A stretch of DNA of 59,708 nt from Syntrophobacteraceae bacterium (GCA_025454175.1 JALOOX010000010.1:1-59708), one strand, 5' to 3'. Positions 8,079 to 17,477 are shown, counted from the first letter of the stretch. Program-made: numbers and translations. The notes: generated by a model not told the origin, from the sequence alone.

Positions 8079-10955
8079 TCACAAGTCGAATTCCTGGGTG
8101 ATGATCTCGAGGACGGAAGCGGTCTCGTCCATGTGGATCACCTGGCCGTCCTCGGGAGTGACCCTTCGTATGATTCCCTCGCTGCCCGTGCCGATCCCGC
8201 GGGGTGCGGCCGGGGCGCCGCCCTGGTCGCGGAACCCGTCGGGATTGATGACGCACCGGCAGTTTTCGACCCCTTGAACGGCCTCCACCACGGCGAACGC
8301 CTCGCTGCTGTAAAAGGTGCGGCCGAGCTTCGCCTTCCGGAGCGAAAAGGCATCGAGCACGGCCTTCTGAACGGCGGCCGTGACCAACACCGGGTCGACC
8401 TCCTCGCTCCTGACCCGGATGGTGATGGAGAGGTCCAGGATCAGGGACTGGTAGGGGACCACCGTGACCTCCACGTTGGGCAGGGCATGGGCCGCGAGGA
8501 ATGCTTCGAGGGTCTCGGCCAGGGTGCCCAGGCTTCCGCCTCCCGCGGGCACCACAGCCACTTCGATGCGCTCGGCCCTGGACAGACCCGGGTGGCGGCG
8601 AAAGGCGCGGGCCTGCCAGACGCCGCTGTTGGACGCCGCAAGGTGGGTGAAATCCTCGATGGACACGGCGCGCTCCAGAGTCAGAACGCTGGCCGGCCCG
8701 TTTTCCCGCATGGAATCGATGGATTCCATGTCGTTGCCCCCCGCGGCCGTGACGGGCTGGAGCACGCTCTCGACAAAGGGGTGGGGCTTCACTTCCTTTT
8801 CCAGGCTGTAGGCCTCGAGATTGCCCGAAAGGCCCGTTCCCTGCCGGAAGCGGATGCGGACGTTGTTGTTGCCGGTGGGGAGACGGCGGCCCCGGCGGCC
8901 GTCTCCAAACAGGATGGTGAGCTTTCCGTCCTCCTTCATTCGTACCAGGTAATGGTGAGCTTCGGGCTCGGAATCGTTCAGCGTCGACATCTGCTGCCAC
9001 GTTCGCCCGTCAACGCTCACCTCCACGGCCGCGCGAACCCCGCTGGAGAACCGGCTGTCCACCACGAAGCTGACTTCTTCCGCGTCCAGGTCGAAGCGCT
9101 GACCGCTCCGGGTGGCATCGCCGGAGCCAAGGATCTTTTCGGGGCGGCTCTCCCCGTGACCGGAGGTGACGACATTCCCATGTATTATCGTGCCATGGCG
9201 CGTGTAGGAGGTGGAGGCCGCGATTTCCGAGAGCCCGCTGCCGGGGATGGCGGGAGCCACCTTTATCCAGCCCGCATCGGCATCGATCTCCTGGACCGTC
9301 ACCTTCATGGCCTCGTCTTCACACGCCACGATGAGGATGCGCCCGACATCCAGCAGCTCCGGAAAGTCGTCCGGCTCCAGGGGCACGATGCTGTGGAGAT
9401 CCGACCTCAGAGATGCGGAAGTCATGAAGACGGGCTCGGCATTGACGTCATGGTCCAGGGGACGAACGTCCACCGAGAAATTCCCGAAGAGTGCTCGGAT
9501 GTTGCTCAGGGTTTTGGAAAGCCCGAGGGTGAAGCTCTTTTCGGACTCGTCGATGGTCTCGATCATGGCGGCGCTCCGGGACCCGCTCGACGTTTCGGCG
9601 ATGAGCCACCCGCCCGAGGCCAGTCCGCCTGGGGCTCCGTCCAGGGTCAGGCCCTGGGGGCTGGACTCCGACACCACGGCCGATTCCTGGATGTCTCCGC
9701 CGGTAGCCGGGACATAGTAGGCCCTGGCGTAGGTGGTCCCCGACAGGTGGTCGTAAACCGGCACCGTGCCTTCCTTGATGGTGTCGACGGCACTGTCGGC
9801 AATCTTCTGAAGACTTGCGTTGAAAACGGCCGACTCCTCTCGGGCACCGCTTTCATGGGAGGGGAGAATGACCCGCTTGACCGTCGAACCGGAGATGGTC
9901 ATGGTCTGGACCTCGGACAAGGCGGTGAGGTAGAGCTTCGTTCCCGCCGCCGGCGCCGTGCGGGAAAGCATGGCCCGGTTACCCTCGAGCACTTCGACCC
10001 GGGCGGCCTTCCACGTGCTCCCGTCCTTCCACGCCACCACGGACCCGGCGCTCAGACCATGACCGGCAGCCAGGGCCACGGCATTGTCACCCGCAAGCCT
10101 CGGGGCCTGCTTGAACCTGGGGCCGAGGAGCAGCCGCACCTGGTGGAACCGCACCTCGGCCGGCCATCCGGCGGGCTTGGCCTCTCCCTGGATTTCCAGC
10201 TCATCCGCGCTCACGGCCGCGACCTTCACGGTGACCCCCAGTGAGGTGCCGGCAGCCTGCTCGACCACCAGCACGCCGAGGGTGCCGGCGGAGACTCCTT
10301 CCAGCGGTTTCTCCAGGGGAAACGTCGTCGCCGAACCGCTCCCCTTGTAGTCGAAAAGCTCCTGGGACCGGTTCCAGTCCGCCGGCCGCAGCTCGTTCAT
10401 GCCGGAGTCGACTTCCAGGTCTTCCAGGGTTTCGAAAATCACCGGCTTGCCGCCGTCCTCGGGCTTGTTCTTGAAGGCGAAGCCCGCCTTCACCGTCCCC
10501 GACCTGTCCTTCTTGGCCATGAGCACGATGGGTGTCTCGGCCGAGGCCGGGGGAGCGGGGTGGTAGTCGATCATCTCGACCAGCCGCCGCAGATGGTCCC
10601 ACTGGGTGGCGGTCTTGAGAAAGCCTTCATTGGCATAGGCGTCCAGGTGCTCGGTCAGGACGTGGACCGACCGAGCCATGGTGCGCAGGATCTCCCAGCC
10701 GTAATCCCTCTGGTCCGCCCGGACCTGTTCGAGCCAGCGACGCTGCCTCTGGGCGGGGCTTTCAGAAGGGGGCACGGGCAGGGCCGTCTCCAGCGTCCGC
10801 CAGCGGTTCGCTCCATCGCCCTCGGTGAACGCCTCGACCATGGCGAGGCGCAGGGCTTCCAGGTAGGTCGCCGCATTGCCGTCCACGTAGCGGAACCGCG
10901 AGAGCCCCGATCGGTTCCAGCGGGTCAGGTCCTTTCGCCTGGTGAGATCGCTCAT
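8079..10955 (-). CDS. Large baseplate assembly protein of the eCIS (J/gp6-like, Afp12-position)
   Basis: A 958-residue protein whose start overlaps the stop of the preceding gene (ATGA), showing translational coupling. The N-terminal 120 residues are helical. The centre holds repeated beta segments. Residues about 600-900 show the pattern of putative baseplate assembly proteins: VEVSVDGRTWQ, ILFGDGRRGRRLPTGNNNVR, the acidic LERAVSIEDFTHLA and a region like gp6/J (IEVAVVPAGGG...VEVTVVPYQSLILD). The baseplate wedge of contractile tails is built by proteins of this type. Assignment to Afp11 versus Afp12 is uncertain because both neighbouring genes share baseplate features. Confidence 0.75.
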   Translation of the reverse strand: MSDLTRRKDLTRWNRSGLSRFRYVDGNAATYLEALRLAMVEAFTEGDGANRWRTLETALPVPPSESPAQRQRRWLEQVRADQRDYGWEILRTMARSVHVLTEHLDAYANEGFLKTATQWDHLRRLVEMIDYHPAPPASAETPIVLMAKKDRSGTVKAGFAFKNKPEDGGKPVIFETLEDLEVDSGMNELRPADWNRSQELFDYKGSGSATTFPLEKPLEGVSAGTLGVLVVEQAAGTSLGVTVKVAAVSADELEIQGEAKPAGWPAEVRFHQVRLLLGPRFKQAPRLAGDNAVALAAGHGLSAGSVVAWKDGSTWKAARVEVLEGNRAMLSRTAPAAGTKLYLTALSEVQTMTISGSTVKRVILPSHESGAREESAVFNASLQKIADSAVDTIKEGTVPVYDHLSGTTYARAYYVPATGGDIQESAVVSESSPQGLTLDGAPGGLASGGWLIAETSSGSRSAAMIETIDESEKSFTLGLSKTLSNIRALFGNFSVDVRPLDHDVNAEPVFMTSASLRSDLHSIVPLEPDDFPELLDVGRILIVACEDEAMKVTVQEIDADAGWIKVAPAIPGSGLSEIAASTSYTRHGTIIHGNVVTSGHGESRPEKILGSGDATRSGQRFDLDAEEVSFVVDSRFSSGVRAAVEVSVDGRTWQQMSTLNDSEPEAHHYLVRMKEDGKLTILFGDGRRGRRLPTGNNNVRIRFRQGTGLSGNLEAYSLEKEVKPHPFVESVLQPVTAAGGNDMESIDSMRENGPASVLTLERAVSIEDFTHLAASNSGVWQARAFRRHPGLSRAERIEVAVVPAGGGSLGTLAETLEAFLAAHALPNVEVTVVPYQSLILDLSITIRVRSEEVDPVLVTAAVQKAVLDAFSLRKAKLGRTFYSSEAFAVVEAVQGVENCRCVINPDGFRDQGGAPAAPRGIGTGSEGIIRRVTPEDGQVIHMDETASVLEIITQEFDL

Positions 10956-12361
10956 CCGCGCTGTCCTCCCTGGGTCACGATCCTGAGGGTGCCCCGATCG
11001 GGCCTTGCCGGGTCATTGTCGCAAACGGCGATCTCGATGCCGTCCAGGGCGATGCGCCCGCCGTCCGATTGATCCGCGTAGCGCCTGTCCATGCGCTTGA
11101 AGCGGTTCAGGCAGACGGCCTCCACGCCGTCGAGGGCCATCACACGCTCGATGATGTCGCTGGCGTGGAGGTCTTCCCCAAACCGGAGGCGACCGGGCTC
11201 GAAAAACCCGCCCAGCCCGCTTCCCAATGCATCGAGCACCGCGCGGCGCACCTCAGACTGGAAATAATTGGCCGCCACCCTCAAGGAGAGGGAAATCTGG
11301 ATGCCGACGGGCTCGGCATCCTGCAGGAACACTTCCTGGCCGGCCATGCGGTAGGCGTCGAGGTAGGGGCGCAGGACGGTGCGGGCGGAGGGATCGGAGG
11401 ACCAGTCGGGCGATTCGAGATCGCGCCGCCGGTTGAAATCCTCCACCGCTTCCCGCATCACGGTGAGACTCCCGGCCCCGCCCAGCGCGGATGCCGTCAG
11501 GGGCTCATCCAGGAGCACGTTGCTCGAGAGGATCACGGCCACGTGAAGAGTGGTCCAGGACCCGCTCCACTGGCTCGTCGCGTGGGCGCGCAGGACCAGG
11601 GGATGGTCGTCCATGCGCCGGGCGTAATCCTCCCGGGTGACCATCCGCTTCTGGCTGTGAATGGATCGGGGACCGGCGGAGCGGGCCGTTTCCATGGCCG
11701 TGGGATTGAGGGTCCAGTAGCGGTGCAGGGCGTGCTGCCGGGCGCGCTCCACGAACTGGGGCGCATTGTCGAGGAAATGCTGAGCGGCCTGGAGGGCAGG
11801 GGCGCCGGCTCCATCGGGGTCCCGGATGAATGCTTCGAGGTGAGTCTGCTGCAGGGGCGTCAACTCGAGCTCCACAACGGACTGGACCTCCGCGGGGAAA
11901 AGCTGAAACGCCGGATGAAACCCCTTCAGGCGGCGCCGCATGGCGTCGGTGGCCTCGACGGGAGGGGGCGTGGCGTCGGGAATGCGGGCCGCGTCGTCCG
12001 CCAGGGCCACCGCATCGTAGCCGATCATGGCGAGCAGACGGCGCACGGACTCGGGCCGGCGCGCATCCTGGAGATAGGCTTCGGCGTGGACCCGGTCCAG
12101 CATGTCCGAAAGCTGGTCCAGCACCACCGAAAGGGCCTCCACCAGAACCACTTCCATGTCGGCGGGCGTCCAGCGGCGCCGCTCGGGAAACCGGGCCGCC
12201 AGTTCCTCCAGCATGAAGAGCCGAAACCCGTCGTAATCGCGAAGCAGCCAGTCGAAATCGTCGCCCACCGGTGGCAGCGGCTCCGGCAGCTCCACTTCCC
12301 GCGAGCCGCAGTCGGGACAACCTTCCCGGAAGGTCAGCCGGGGAACGGGATTATTTGCCAT
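10952..12361 (-). CDS. Baseplate wedge protein of the eCIS (Afp11-position)
   Basis: A 469-residue protein with a short N-terminal CPDC motif (residues 15-18) of possible zinc-binding character. A conserved baseplate segment follows (DDFDWLLRDYDGFRLFMLEE, then RWTPADMEVVLVEALSVVLD), matching putative baseplate assembly proteins of eCIS. The C-terminal half contains J-like elements (SQKRMVTREDYARRM, then EVRRAVLDALGSGLGG and GEDLHASDIIERVMALDGVE), as in P2 gpJ/T4 gp6-type wedge proteins. GAGGA lies 9 bases before the ATG. It is directly coupled to the next, larger baseplate gene, so the two probably form a wedge complex. Confidence 0.78.
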   Translation of the reverse strand: MANNPVPRLTFREGCPDCGSREVELPEPLPPVGDDFDWLLRDYDGFRLFMLEELAARFPERRRWTPADMEVVLVEALSVVLDQLSDMLDRVHAEAYLQDARRPESVRRLLAMIGYDAVALADDAARIPDATPPPVEATDAMRRRLKGFHPAFQLFPAEVQSVVELELTPLQQTHLEAFIRDPDGAGAPALQAAQHFLDNAPQFVERARQHALHRYWTLNPTAMETARSAGPRSIHSQKRMVTREDYARRMDDHPLVLRAHATSQWSGSWTTLHVAVILSSNVLLDEPLTASALGGAGSLTVMREAVEDFNRRRDLESPDWSSDPSARTVLRPYLDAYRMAGQEVFLQDAEPVGIQISLSLRVAANYFQSEVRRAVLDALGSGLGGFFEPGRLRFGEDLHASDIIERVMALDGVEAVCLNRFKRMDRRYADQSDGGRIALDGIEIAVCDNDPARPDRGTLRIVTQGGQRG

Positions 12362-12454
12362 CGTCGGATTCCTCGGTTCAGGCTGTGAAGAAGTTTCTGG
12401 TTCCTGGTTTCTGGTTGGCTGGGCTGTTGGTGACGGTTCCTGCCATCTCCGCTT

Positions 12455-12838
12455 TCAGCTTTCCACCGCGAAGCGTATCTTCTCCGTGTGGTTGATGGTG
12501 GCCAGCCTGTACCCTATGGTGATGTTCAGGGTGGCGCCGTCCCCGACCACGGTGACCTCGAGGCTGCTGGGGTCGACTTCCCCCGCGAGCGCTTCACCGA
12601 GGGAAGCCAGGAGCCGCTTTTTGGTCACCTCCCACAGGGCGGCGTTGTTGGGCTCGAAAACCAGGGCACGGACACCGACCCCAAACTCGGGCCGAAACCA
12701 GCGCTCGCCGGGAGCGGTGAACAGCACCTGCTCGATCTGCTCGCGCACATGCTCGCGCCTCTTGCTCGTCACCGCGCCGTTTTCACCCATCTCCAGCGGG
12801 AATTTCATGAAGTCGGGGTTGTTGAGCCGAGTTGCCAT
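12455..12838 (-). CDS. gp25-like baseplate protein (Afp9 homologue)
   Basis: A 127-residue protein, the normal size for the GPW/gp25 family. Signature features are an N-terminal SKRREHVREQIEQVLFTAPG helix-turn and the ERWFRPEFGVGVRALVFEPN motif that contains the family's conserved acidic residue. The C-terminus supplies paired beta strands. gp25 joins sheath to baseplate and starts sheath polymerisation in T4, T6SS and eCIS. It sits between the spike and the wedge genes, as in other eCIS loci. GGAGA precedes the ATG. Confidence 0.9.
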   Translation of the reverse strand: MATRLNNPDFMKFPLEMGENGAVTSKRREHVREQIEQVLFTAPGERWFRPEFGVGVRALVFEPNNAALWEVTKKRLLASLGEALAGEVDPSSLEVTVVGDGATLNITIGYRLATINHTEKIRFAVES

Positions 12839-12853
12839 GGGAAATCTCCCGTA

Positions 12854-13672
12854 TCAGAGGGCCTTGCTCTTCATGGTCATGGCCGCCGGCGTGAGGGGCG
12901 GCAGCGGCGGCCCCGATGGAGCTCCGGGTGCCGTGCAGATGTGTGTGTGGCTGGCGTAAAGGCCCATGAAGGTCTGGGCCTTGAGGAGCGGCTCGCCGCC
13001 CTGGCCGCCCAGGTTGACCTGCTGGCCCTCGATGGTGATGCTCGTGCCCTTGATGGTGATGCCCGCGGCGGCCATCTCGATCTTGTTGCCGTTGGAGTCC
13101 TCGATGACGGTCCCGGAGGAGCTCATGGTCAGACTGTTGCCGCTGCTGTCCTCGAGGGTCACCGATCGCCCCGAGGCGTCCAGGGTGAGGGTGGCCCCCG
13201 CCGCGTCGGTGAGCACCACGGTGCCCTGGGCGTCGATGGTGAGCTCGGTGCCGGCCGGGTGGGCCAGCCGGAACTGTTCCGAGCCCGACTGGTCGTCGAA
13301 CTGGAGAACGTGTCCCGAGGGCGTCCGAAGGACGCGCGTGGTGGGCTCCGCGAGGGCGGCCTCCTCCGGGATGTCCCCGCTCTGCTGCCAGAAGACTCCC
13401 ACCCAGATGGGGTGGTCCACGTTGCCCTCCTCGAATTCCACCCAGACCTGGGAGTCCACTTCCGGGACCAGGAAAAGCCCCTGGTTCGCCAGGCCGCCGA
13501 AGGGCAGGCACGGCAGGGCCCAGCCCGTGTCCTGCTCACCCAGCACCGAGGGGACCCGCACCTTCAGGCGGCCCCGCTGCTCGGGGTCACGGTTGTCCAC
13601 CACGAAGCCGCGGTACTTGCCGTAGTAGCGGCTCTGCAGCTGCTGGGCGATCTGTCTGACCAGTTGCTCCAT
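12854..13672 (-). CDS. gp5-like spike protein (C-terminal half of a split VgrG/Afp8)
   Basis: A 272-residue protein. Residues 15-105 form the OB-fold of VgrG/gp5: GKYRGFVVDNRDPEQRGRLK, VRVPSVLG, and VWVEFEEGNVDHPIWVGVFW. Residues 120-225 are a run of short repeats (LTLDASGRSVTLEDSSGNSL, then GNKIEMAAAGITIKG) that form the triple-stranded beta-helix needle. The tail has a SHTHIC segment and a Pro-rich linker, as in gpV-type spikes. There is no lysozyme domain. It abuts the gp27-like gene with no gap, so the two products replace one fused Afp8. No separate PAAR tip gene was recognised. Confidence 0.88.
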   Translation of the reverse strand: MEQLVRQIAQQLQSRYYGKYRGFVVDNRDPEQRGRLKVRVPSVLGEQDTGWALPCLPFGGLANQGLFLVPEVDSQVWVEFEEGNVDHPIWVGVFWQQSGDIPEEAALAEPTTRVLRTPSGHVLQFDDQSGSEQFRLAHPAGTELTIDAQGTVVLTDAAGATLTLDASGRSVTLEDSSGNSLTMSSSGTVIEDSNGNKIEMAAAGITIKGTSITIEGQQVNLGGQGGEPLLKAQTFMGLYASHTHICTAPGAPSGPPLPPLTPAAMTMKSKAL

Positions 13673-14806
13673 TTATAGGATCCCCGCCAGTGGGTTGTCG
13701 GATGCGCCGAGGTCGTCGCCGTAGGCGTTTCTCAGGAGCCGAAAGCCGGCCCGGTAGCCGTTCACATCGAAGCGGTGGGTGACGGCGTCCACGTAGTAGG
13801 TGCCGCTGTAGCGCTCACCCACCCCGTCCACTCCCACGGGCTGCCCGGTGAGGAGCACATGCCCGTAAAGGCTGCCGTCGAGCTCCCCGTCGACCTTGAT
13901 CTTCATGGACTGCTCGTTGGCCATCTGCTGGGCGATGGCCCGCATCTGGGTATCGTCGCTCACGCCCTGCCGATGGGGCCTCCAGACGAAGTCGCCCAGG
14001 CCCGCGCCCGAGCTGACCGCCGGCTCCCGGCCCAGCACCCTCAGGTTCGGCTCCACCTCCTCAACGGGCGACTCCGTGCCGGTTTCGGCCGCCACCTGGT
14101 ACGCGACCCGGTCGGGCTTGTGGCCGTCGTCCTGGATGTTGAACGAGATGCAGTTGGTGTCGGGGCCGGCGTAGACCAGGATGGTCGGCTGGGTTTCCGC
14201 ATCGAGCCGCATATCTCCGAAATACATCCCGCCTTCCCGGAAGATGATCTCGTAGCCGTTGGCCTGGGCGCGCCGCTCAAGAAACCGGATGTCCGTCGTG
14301 CTCTGGCTCAGGTCCTGGACCGTCTGGCCCTCTCCGGGGGAGTCGAGCACCTGGAGGTTGTTGCGCTGGGCGATGGCCGAGGCGATCTGGCCGTCGGTGG
14401 TGGGGCTGTCCTCACCCCACCGCTGGTCCACGTGGAGGCGGTCCAGCAGAAGGGAATGGTCCTGGCAAATGACGGTAACCCGCGCCGAACCCTTCTCCGA
14501 CGGATACTCCGCCTTCACCTCCCGGACGTAGCCCCGCATCACCTCCTCGGATTCGTCTCCGAACACCGCCGAAATCCTGACCTCCACCCAGGGCTTGAAA
14601 CGATCGTCGTCCTGGATGGTCCAGAGGCCGTCCTCGATGCGCCGCGTTTCGAAAACCAGGGTGCCGGTGGTCCATCGGCTCCGGTCCATTTCCACGACCA
14701 CTTCCACCAGGGCCGGGTAAACGTCGTCGATTTCCGAGCCGGCGAATTCCACCACGCACTCGGCAGGCTCACGCCTGCTCTCGCTGAAGAGATCCAGGAG
14801 CCCCAT
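13673..14806 (-). CDS. gp27-like hub protein (late control D family; N-terminal half of split VgrG/Afp8)
   Basis: A 377-residue protein with the phage late-control D/gp27 fold pattern: an N-terminal beta domain (VVEMDRSRWTTGTLVFETRR, VEVRISAVFGD, VMRGYVREVKAEYP), then the DIRFLERRAQANGYEIIFRE helix-strand segment highly typical of VgrG/gpD hubs, and a C-terminal beta domain (GTYYVDAVTHRFDVNGYRAG). It forms the trimeric hub between tube and spike. The downstream gp5-like gene begins one base after its stop, so production of hub and spike is coupled. Confidence 0.85.
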   Translation of the reverse strand: MGLLDLFSESRREPAECVVEFAGSEIDDVYPALVEVVVEMDRSRWTTGTLVFETRRIEDGLWTIQDDDRFKPWVEVRISAVFGDESEEVMRGYVREVKAEYPSEKGSARVTVICQDHSLLLDRLHVDQRWGEDSPTTDGQIASAIAQRNNLQVLDSPGEGQTVQDLSQSTTDIRFLERRAQANGYEIIFREGGMYFGDMRLDAETQPTILVYAGPDTNCISFNIQDDGHKPDRVAYQVAAETGTESPVEEVEPNLRVLGREPAVSSGAGLGDFVWRPHRQGVSDDTQMRAIAQQMANEQSMKIKVDGELDGSLYGHVLLTGQPVGVDGVGERYSGTYYVDAVTHRFDVNGYRAGFRLLRNAYGDDLGASDNPLAGIL

Positions 14807-14821
14807 GGGCCATCAAACCTC

Positions 14822-15112
14822 TCATTCCTTGATCTTGGGAATCAGGATCACGCGCCCGGCCATGTCCGGACCCAGCAGATGGGGCCCGAAAACGAACTGG
14901 GGATTGGCGTCCACGATCCGCCACCATAGCCGATCGTTGTTGTAGTAATGGCGGGCGAGGCGGTCGAGGCGATCCGTGGCCAGCACCTCGTGCTCGACGA
15001 CACCCGTGGCCTCTCCGATGGCCCGAGGCCTGACACCGGCGAAGACCTCGGAACCGTCCGCCGCGGGCTCGAAGGAGCCCGCATCCTTGTACCGGGACTT
15101 TTTCACCAGCAT
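14822..15112 (-). CDS. LysM-domain baseplate protein (C-terminal half of a split Afp7)
   Basis: A 96-residue protein from the ATG at 15112, preferred over an upstream ATG at 15136 because GGGAGGG sits 7 bases before it. The C-terminal 50 residues are a LysM-like module (HEVLATDRLDRLARHYYNND, then RLWWRIVDANPQF, GRVILIPKIKE), as in the tail-tube-initiator gpX/gp53/Afp7 family. In Afp and PVC this module is fused to the CIS_tube domain; here that domain is the separate gene just upstream. Confidence 0.8.
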   Translation of the reverse strand: MLVKKSRYKDAGSFEPAADGSEVFAGVRPRAIGEATGVVEHEVLATDRLDRLARHYYNNDRLWWRIVDANPQFVFGPHLLGPDMAGRVILIPKIKE

Positions 15113-15188
15113 GGGCTGATCCCTCCCACGATTCACGGCCCTGCCAAGCCTTGGCGGGGCACGATCGTTGGCTGTCCGCCTTCAGGGT

Positions 15189-15863
15189 CTACAGGGAAAC
15201 CCCGAAAGAGGCCGAAAAGGACCCCGAGAGCCCCACGGCCAGGTTCATGGCGGCCCCCACCATCTGCCGCACCTTCTCCACCTGGTAGAACGGGTTGTTG
15301 CCCTCGATGACCTGAAAGCTCAACGTCACCCTGGCCCGGTAAGGCCGGAGGGTGGGGAGGTGGGCCGTCTCGTCCACCTGGACGCTCTTCAGGAAGACCG
15401 GCAGAATGTGCGTGCCCCACACCAGGAGCAGCACCGACGGGTGCTCATCCCTCTGGAATGCCTTCTTGCCCCCCAGGCCCAGGCTTGCCAGCATCTGCAC
15501 CCCCCCGGGCCCCTGGGATTTGGGCTCCACCATGCTGCGCAGCGTGTCCAGCTCTGGCTCGATGCCGAATTCGCCGGCGATGGCATGTCCGGGCAGGTTG
15601 GGGTCGGACATGCGGTCCGTGGCGTCGAGCAGGATCTCCAGGCTGAACTGCTCGGGCTCGACGGTCACGCCCTGGGCCACCCGGGGCGTTTCATTGGGGA
15701 GGGTGAAGTCGTATCCCCCGCGGGTCCCCGGAGCATTGCCGGTGACAATGTTGATGGTCCTGGTGCGGGACACCGTCTCGGGGTTGAACTCGAACTGCAG
15801 CACCAGCGGCGGCAGCGACAGCCCGTACTCGATGAGCAGCCCCCGGGTGAGGTTAATCAGCAT
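15189..15863 (-). CDS. CIS_tube-family protein (N-terminal half of a split Afp7, tube-baseplate adaptor)
   Basis: A 224-residue protein with the CIS_tube pattern: LQFEFNPETVSRTRTINIV, VTVEPEQFSLEILLDATDRM, then PSVLLLVWGTHILPVFLKSV and the closing LRPYRARVTLSFQVIEGNN strand. In Afp7 this domain caps the start of the inner tube above the hub. Its start overlaps the preceding small gene by 11 bases. The next gene supplies the LysM module usually fused to it. Confidence 0.8.
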   Translation of the reverse strand: MLINLTRGLLIEYGLSLPPLVLQFEFNPETVSRTRTINIVTGNAPGTRGGYDFTLPNETPRVAQGVTVEPEQFSLEILLDATDRMSDPNLPGHAIAGEFGIEPELDTLRSMVEPKSQGPGGVQMLASLGLGGKKAFQRDEHPSVLLLVWGTHILPVFLKSVQVDETAHLPTLRPYRARVTLSFQVIEGNNPFYQVEKVRQMVGAAMNLAVGLSGSFSASFGVSL

Positions 15864-16122
15864 CGCTTCCCCCTTGTCGCGCCCTTGAGGTCATCTGCCC
15901 GTGGATGGCGCCGGCGATGCGCCGGGCGATGGCGGCGTTGGTCTCTCCCCCTGCGAGGACAATGGTCGGGACTGAAATCTCCCTTAACGTCGCCGACTGG
16001 GTGACGGGCAGCCGGGCGAGCTCCCTGGCCGCGGCTCTGGCTATGGCCTCGGCCCGCTGATCGAATCCCGCCGGCAGCTTGATCTTCAACGCATCGATGT
16101 GCAGCTGCGATCGCTCTCTCAT
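15853..16122 (-). CDS. Small eCIS-locus protein of unknown function
   Basis: An 89-residue protein with no recognised family. It has an N-terminal amphipathic section (LHIDALKIKLPAGFDQRAEA), an Ala/Arg-rich helix and a C-terminal helix. It overlaps the ATPase stop (ATGA) at its start and the CIS_tube gene at its end, so it is embedded in the translationally coupled core. A GGAGAGGG ribosome site precedes the ATG. Its position between ATPase and tube adaptor suggests a conserved structural or chaperone part. It is not like a PAAR protein. Confidence 0.65.
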   Translation of the reverse strand: MRERSQLHIDALKIKLPAGFDQRAEAIARAAARELARLPVTQSATLREISVPTIVLAGGETNAAIARRIAGAIHGQMTSRARQGGSDAD

Positions 16123-17474
16123 GATCCCTCTCCAATGCCCGCTACCGCGGCGGGCAGGTGATCGGCCAGGGGGCCCAGGTCGTTGCGGGAAAGCTGGGGC
16201 CGGTCCTTGGCCAGCTCCCGGAACACGGCGGTGGCGATGTGGGCCATGGTGATGCTCCCGCCGTCATCGGCGGCCAGGTAGGCGGCGTGGAGAGCGGCGT
16301 TCTTGATGTTGCCCCCGGTGAGGTTCACCGCCCGGGCCAGGAGCTCGAAATCCACCGCTTGGTGGCGCGGCGCCCGCGGAGGGATCATGAGGGACCAGAG
16401 CCTGGCCCGGGCGGGCTCGTCGGGACGCGGAAACTCGACCACCATCTGAAAACGGCGGGAAAACGCTTTATCGATCTGGGCCCGAAGATTGGTCGTCAGG
16501 ATGCACGGCCCGTCGTGGTCCTCGATCCTGGCCAGGAGATAACTCACCTCCATGTTGGCGTACCGGTCCCGCGCTTCCTTGATTTCGCCCCGCTTGCTCA
16601 TGAGGGCGTCCACCTCGTCGAACTGGAGCACCATATGCCGCCCGTGAGCGGCATCGAACAGGCGGCCGATGTTCTTCTCGGTCTCACCGATGTACTTGCT
16701 GACCAGGCGGGCCAGGTCCACGCGGTACAGGGGCCAGTCGAGCTCGGTGGCCAGGACCGTGGCGGCGAAAGTCTTGCCCGTGCCCGAAGGACCGCTGAAG
16801 AGCGCCACGGGCCCACCCACGGTTTTTCCGCCCCACTGATGCACCACCGTGTCCCGGTGCCTGAGCCAGAGCAGAAACTCCCGCAGCATGATCTCGCGGT
16901 CCGGCGGCAGGACCAGCTCCTCCCATGACGCTCGCAGCCGCACCCGAATGGCTCCCGGCGGCGCGACTTCCGCCTCGGGCCAGTCCATGAGCAGGGCCAC
17001 CGCGCTCCTGACCGGGCGCAGGGCGGCGAAGGCCCCGTCGGTTTCGGCATCGACGAGGTTGCGCCGTCGGAGCTCCCCTCCGGCGCCGATGAGGGTCTGC
17101 AGCTCGTGAATCTCATCGTCCTCGAGGGCCAGCAGCATGTGCAGCAGGGCCGGCGTCACAAAGGGCAGGGGGTTGCCGGGCTGGAGCTCCTGGTAGAGCC
17201 ACCCGATGCGGGGCATGGCCTCGCTCACCATGATGCAGGCCAGCACATCCAGGGCCAGGGGCGAAAGTCCCCGGGTGGGGAGCTTGAGCCACGGGCTGGT
17301 CTCCGAGCGGCGCACCTGCTCCACCTGGTGCTGGAGTCGCTTGAGCCGGGCGATGAGCTCCGGGTCGGGCTCCCTTCCGCCCCTCGAGGCCAGCAGGCAC
17401 CTGGCCAGGACCTCGACTCGCGCCCATTCGGACTGGATCGCCGCAGGAGATATGGATTCAACGGCAGCCGGCAT
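16119..17474 (-). CDS. eCIS AAA+ ATPase (Afp15/Pvc15 homologue)
   Basis: A 451-residue protein. An N-terminal helical domain (1-190) precedes one AAA+ module: Walker A GPSGTGKT near residue 230, Walker B VLQFDEVDAL near 285, sensor-1 ILTTNLRAQID, and an arginine-finger region (KAFSRRFQMVVEFPRPDE), followed by a small helical lid. Proteins of this kind are a hallmark of eCIS loci and are thought to act in particle assembly or cargo loading. It lies immediately downstream of the tail-terminator gene with a 3-base gap and no good ribosome site, pointing to coupled translation. Confidence 0.92.
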   Translation of the reverse strand: MPAAVESISPAAIQSEWARVEVLARCLLASRGGREPDPELIARLKRLQHQVEQVRRSETSPWLKLPTRGLSPLALDVLACIMVSEAMPRIGWLYQELQPGNPLPFVTPALLHMLLALEDDEIHELQTLIGAGGELRRRNLVDAETDGAFAALRPVRSAVALLMDWPEAEVAPPGAIRVRLRASWEELVLPPDREIMLREFLLWLRHRDTVVHQWGGKTVGGPVALFSGPSGTGKTFAATVLATELDWPLYRVDLARLVSKYIGETEKNIGRLFDAAHGRHMVLQFDEVDALMSKRGEIKEARDRYANMEVSYLLARIEDHDGPCILTTNLRAQIDKAFSRRFQMVVEFPRPDEPARARLWSLMIPPRAPRHQAVDFELLARAVNLTGGNIKNAALHAAYLAADDGGSITMAHIATAVFRELAKDRPQLSRNDLGPLADHLPAAVAGIGEGS

Positions 17475-17477
17475 GAT

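Noticed and set aside
8052..12388. Long plus-strand frames (730 and 439 codons) opposite the baseplate genes
   Set aside because: Same shadow effect of high GC; the minus-strand proteins carry recognised baseplate motifs and coupled starts.
12854..13672. Lysozyme domain in the gp5-like spike
   Set aside because: After the OB-fold the protein goes straight into beta-helix repeats; no muramidase sequence is present.
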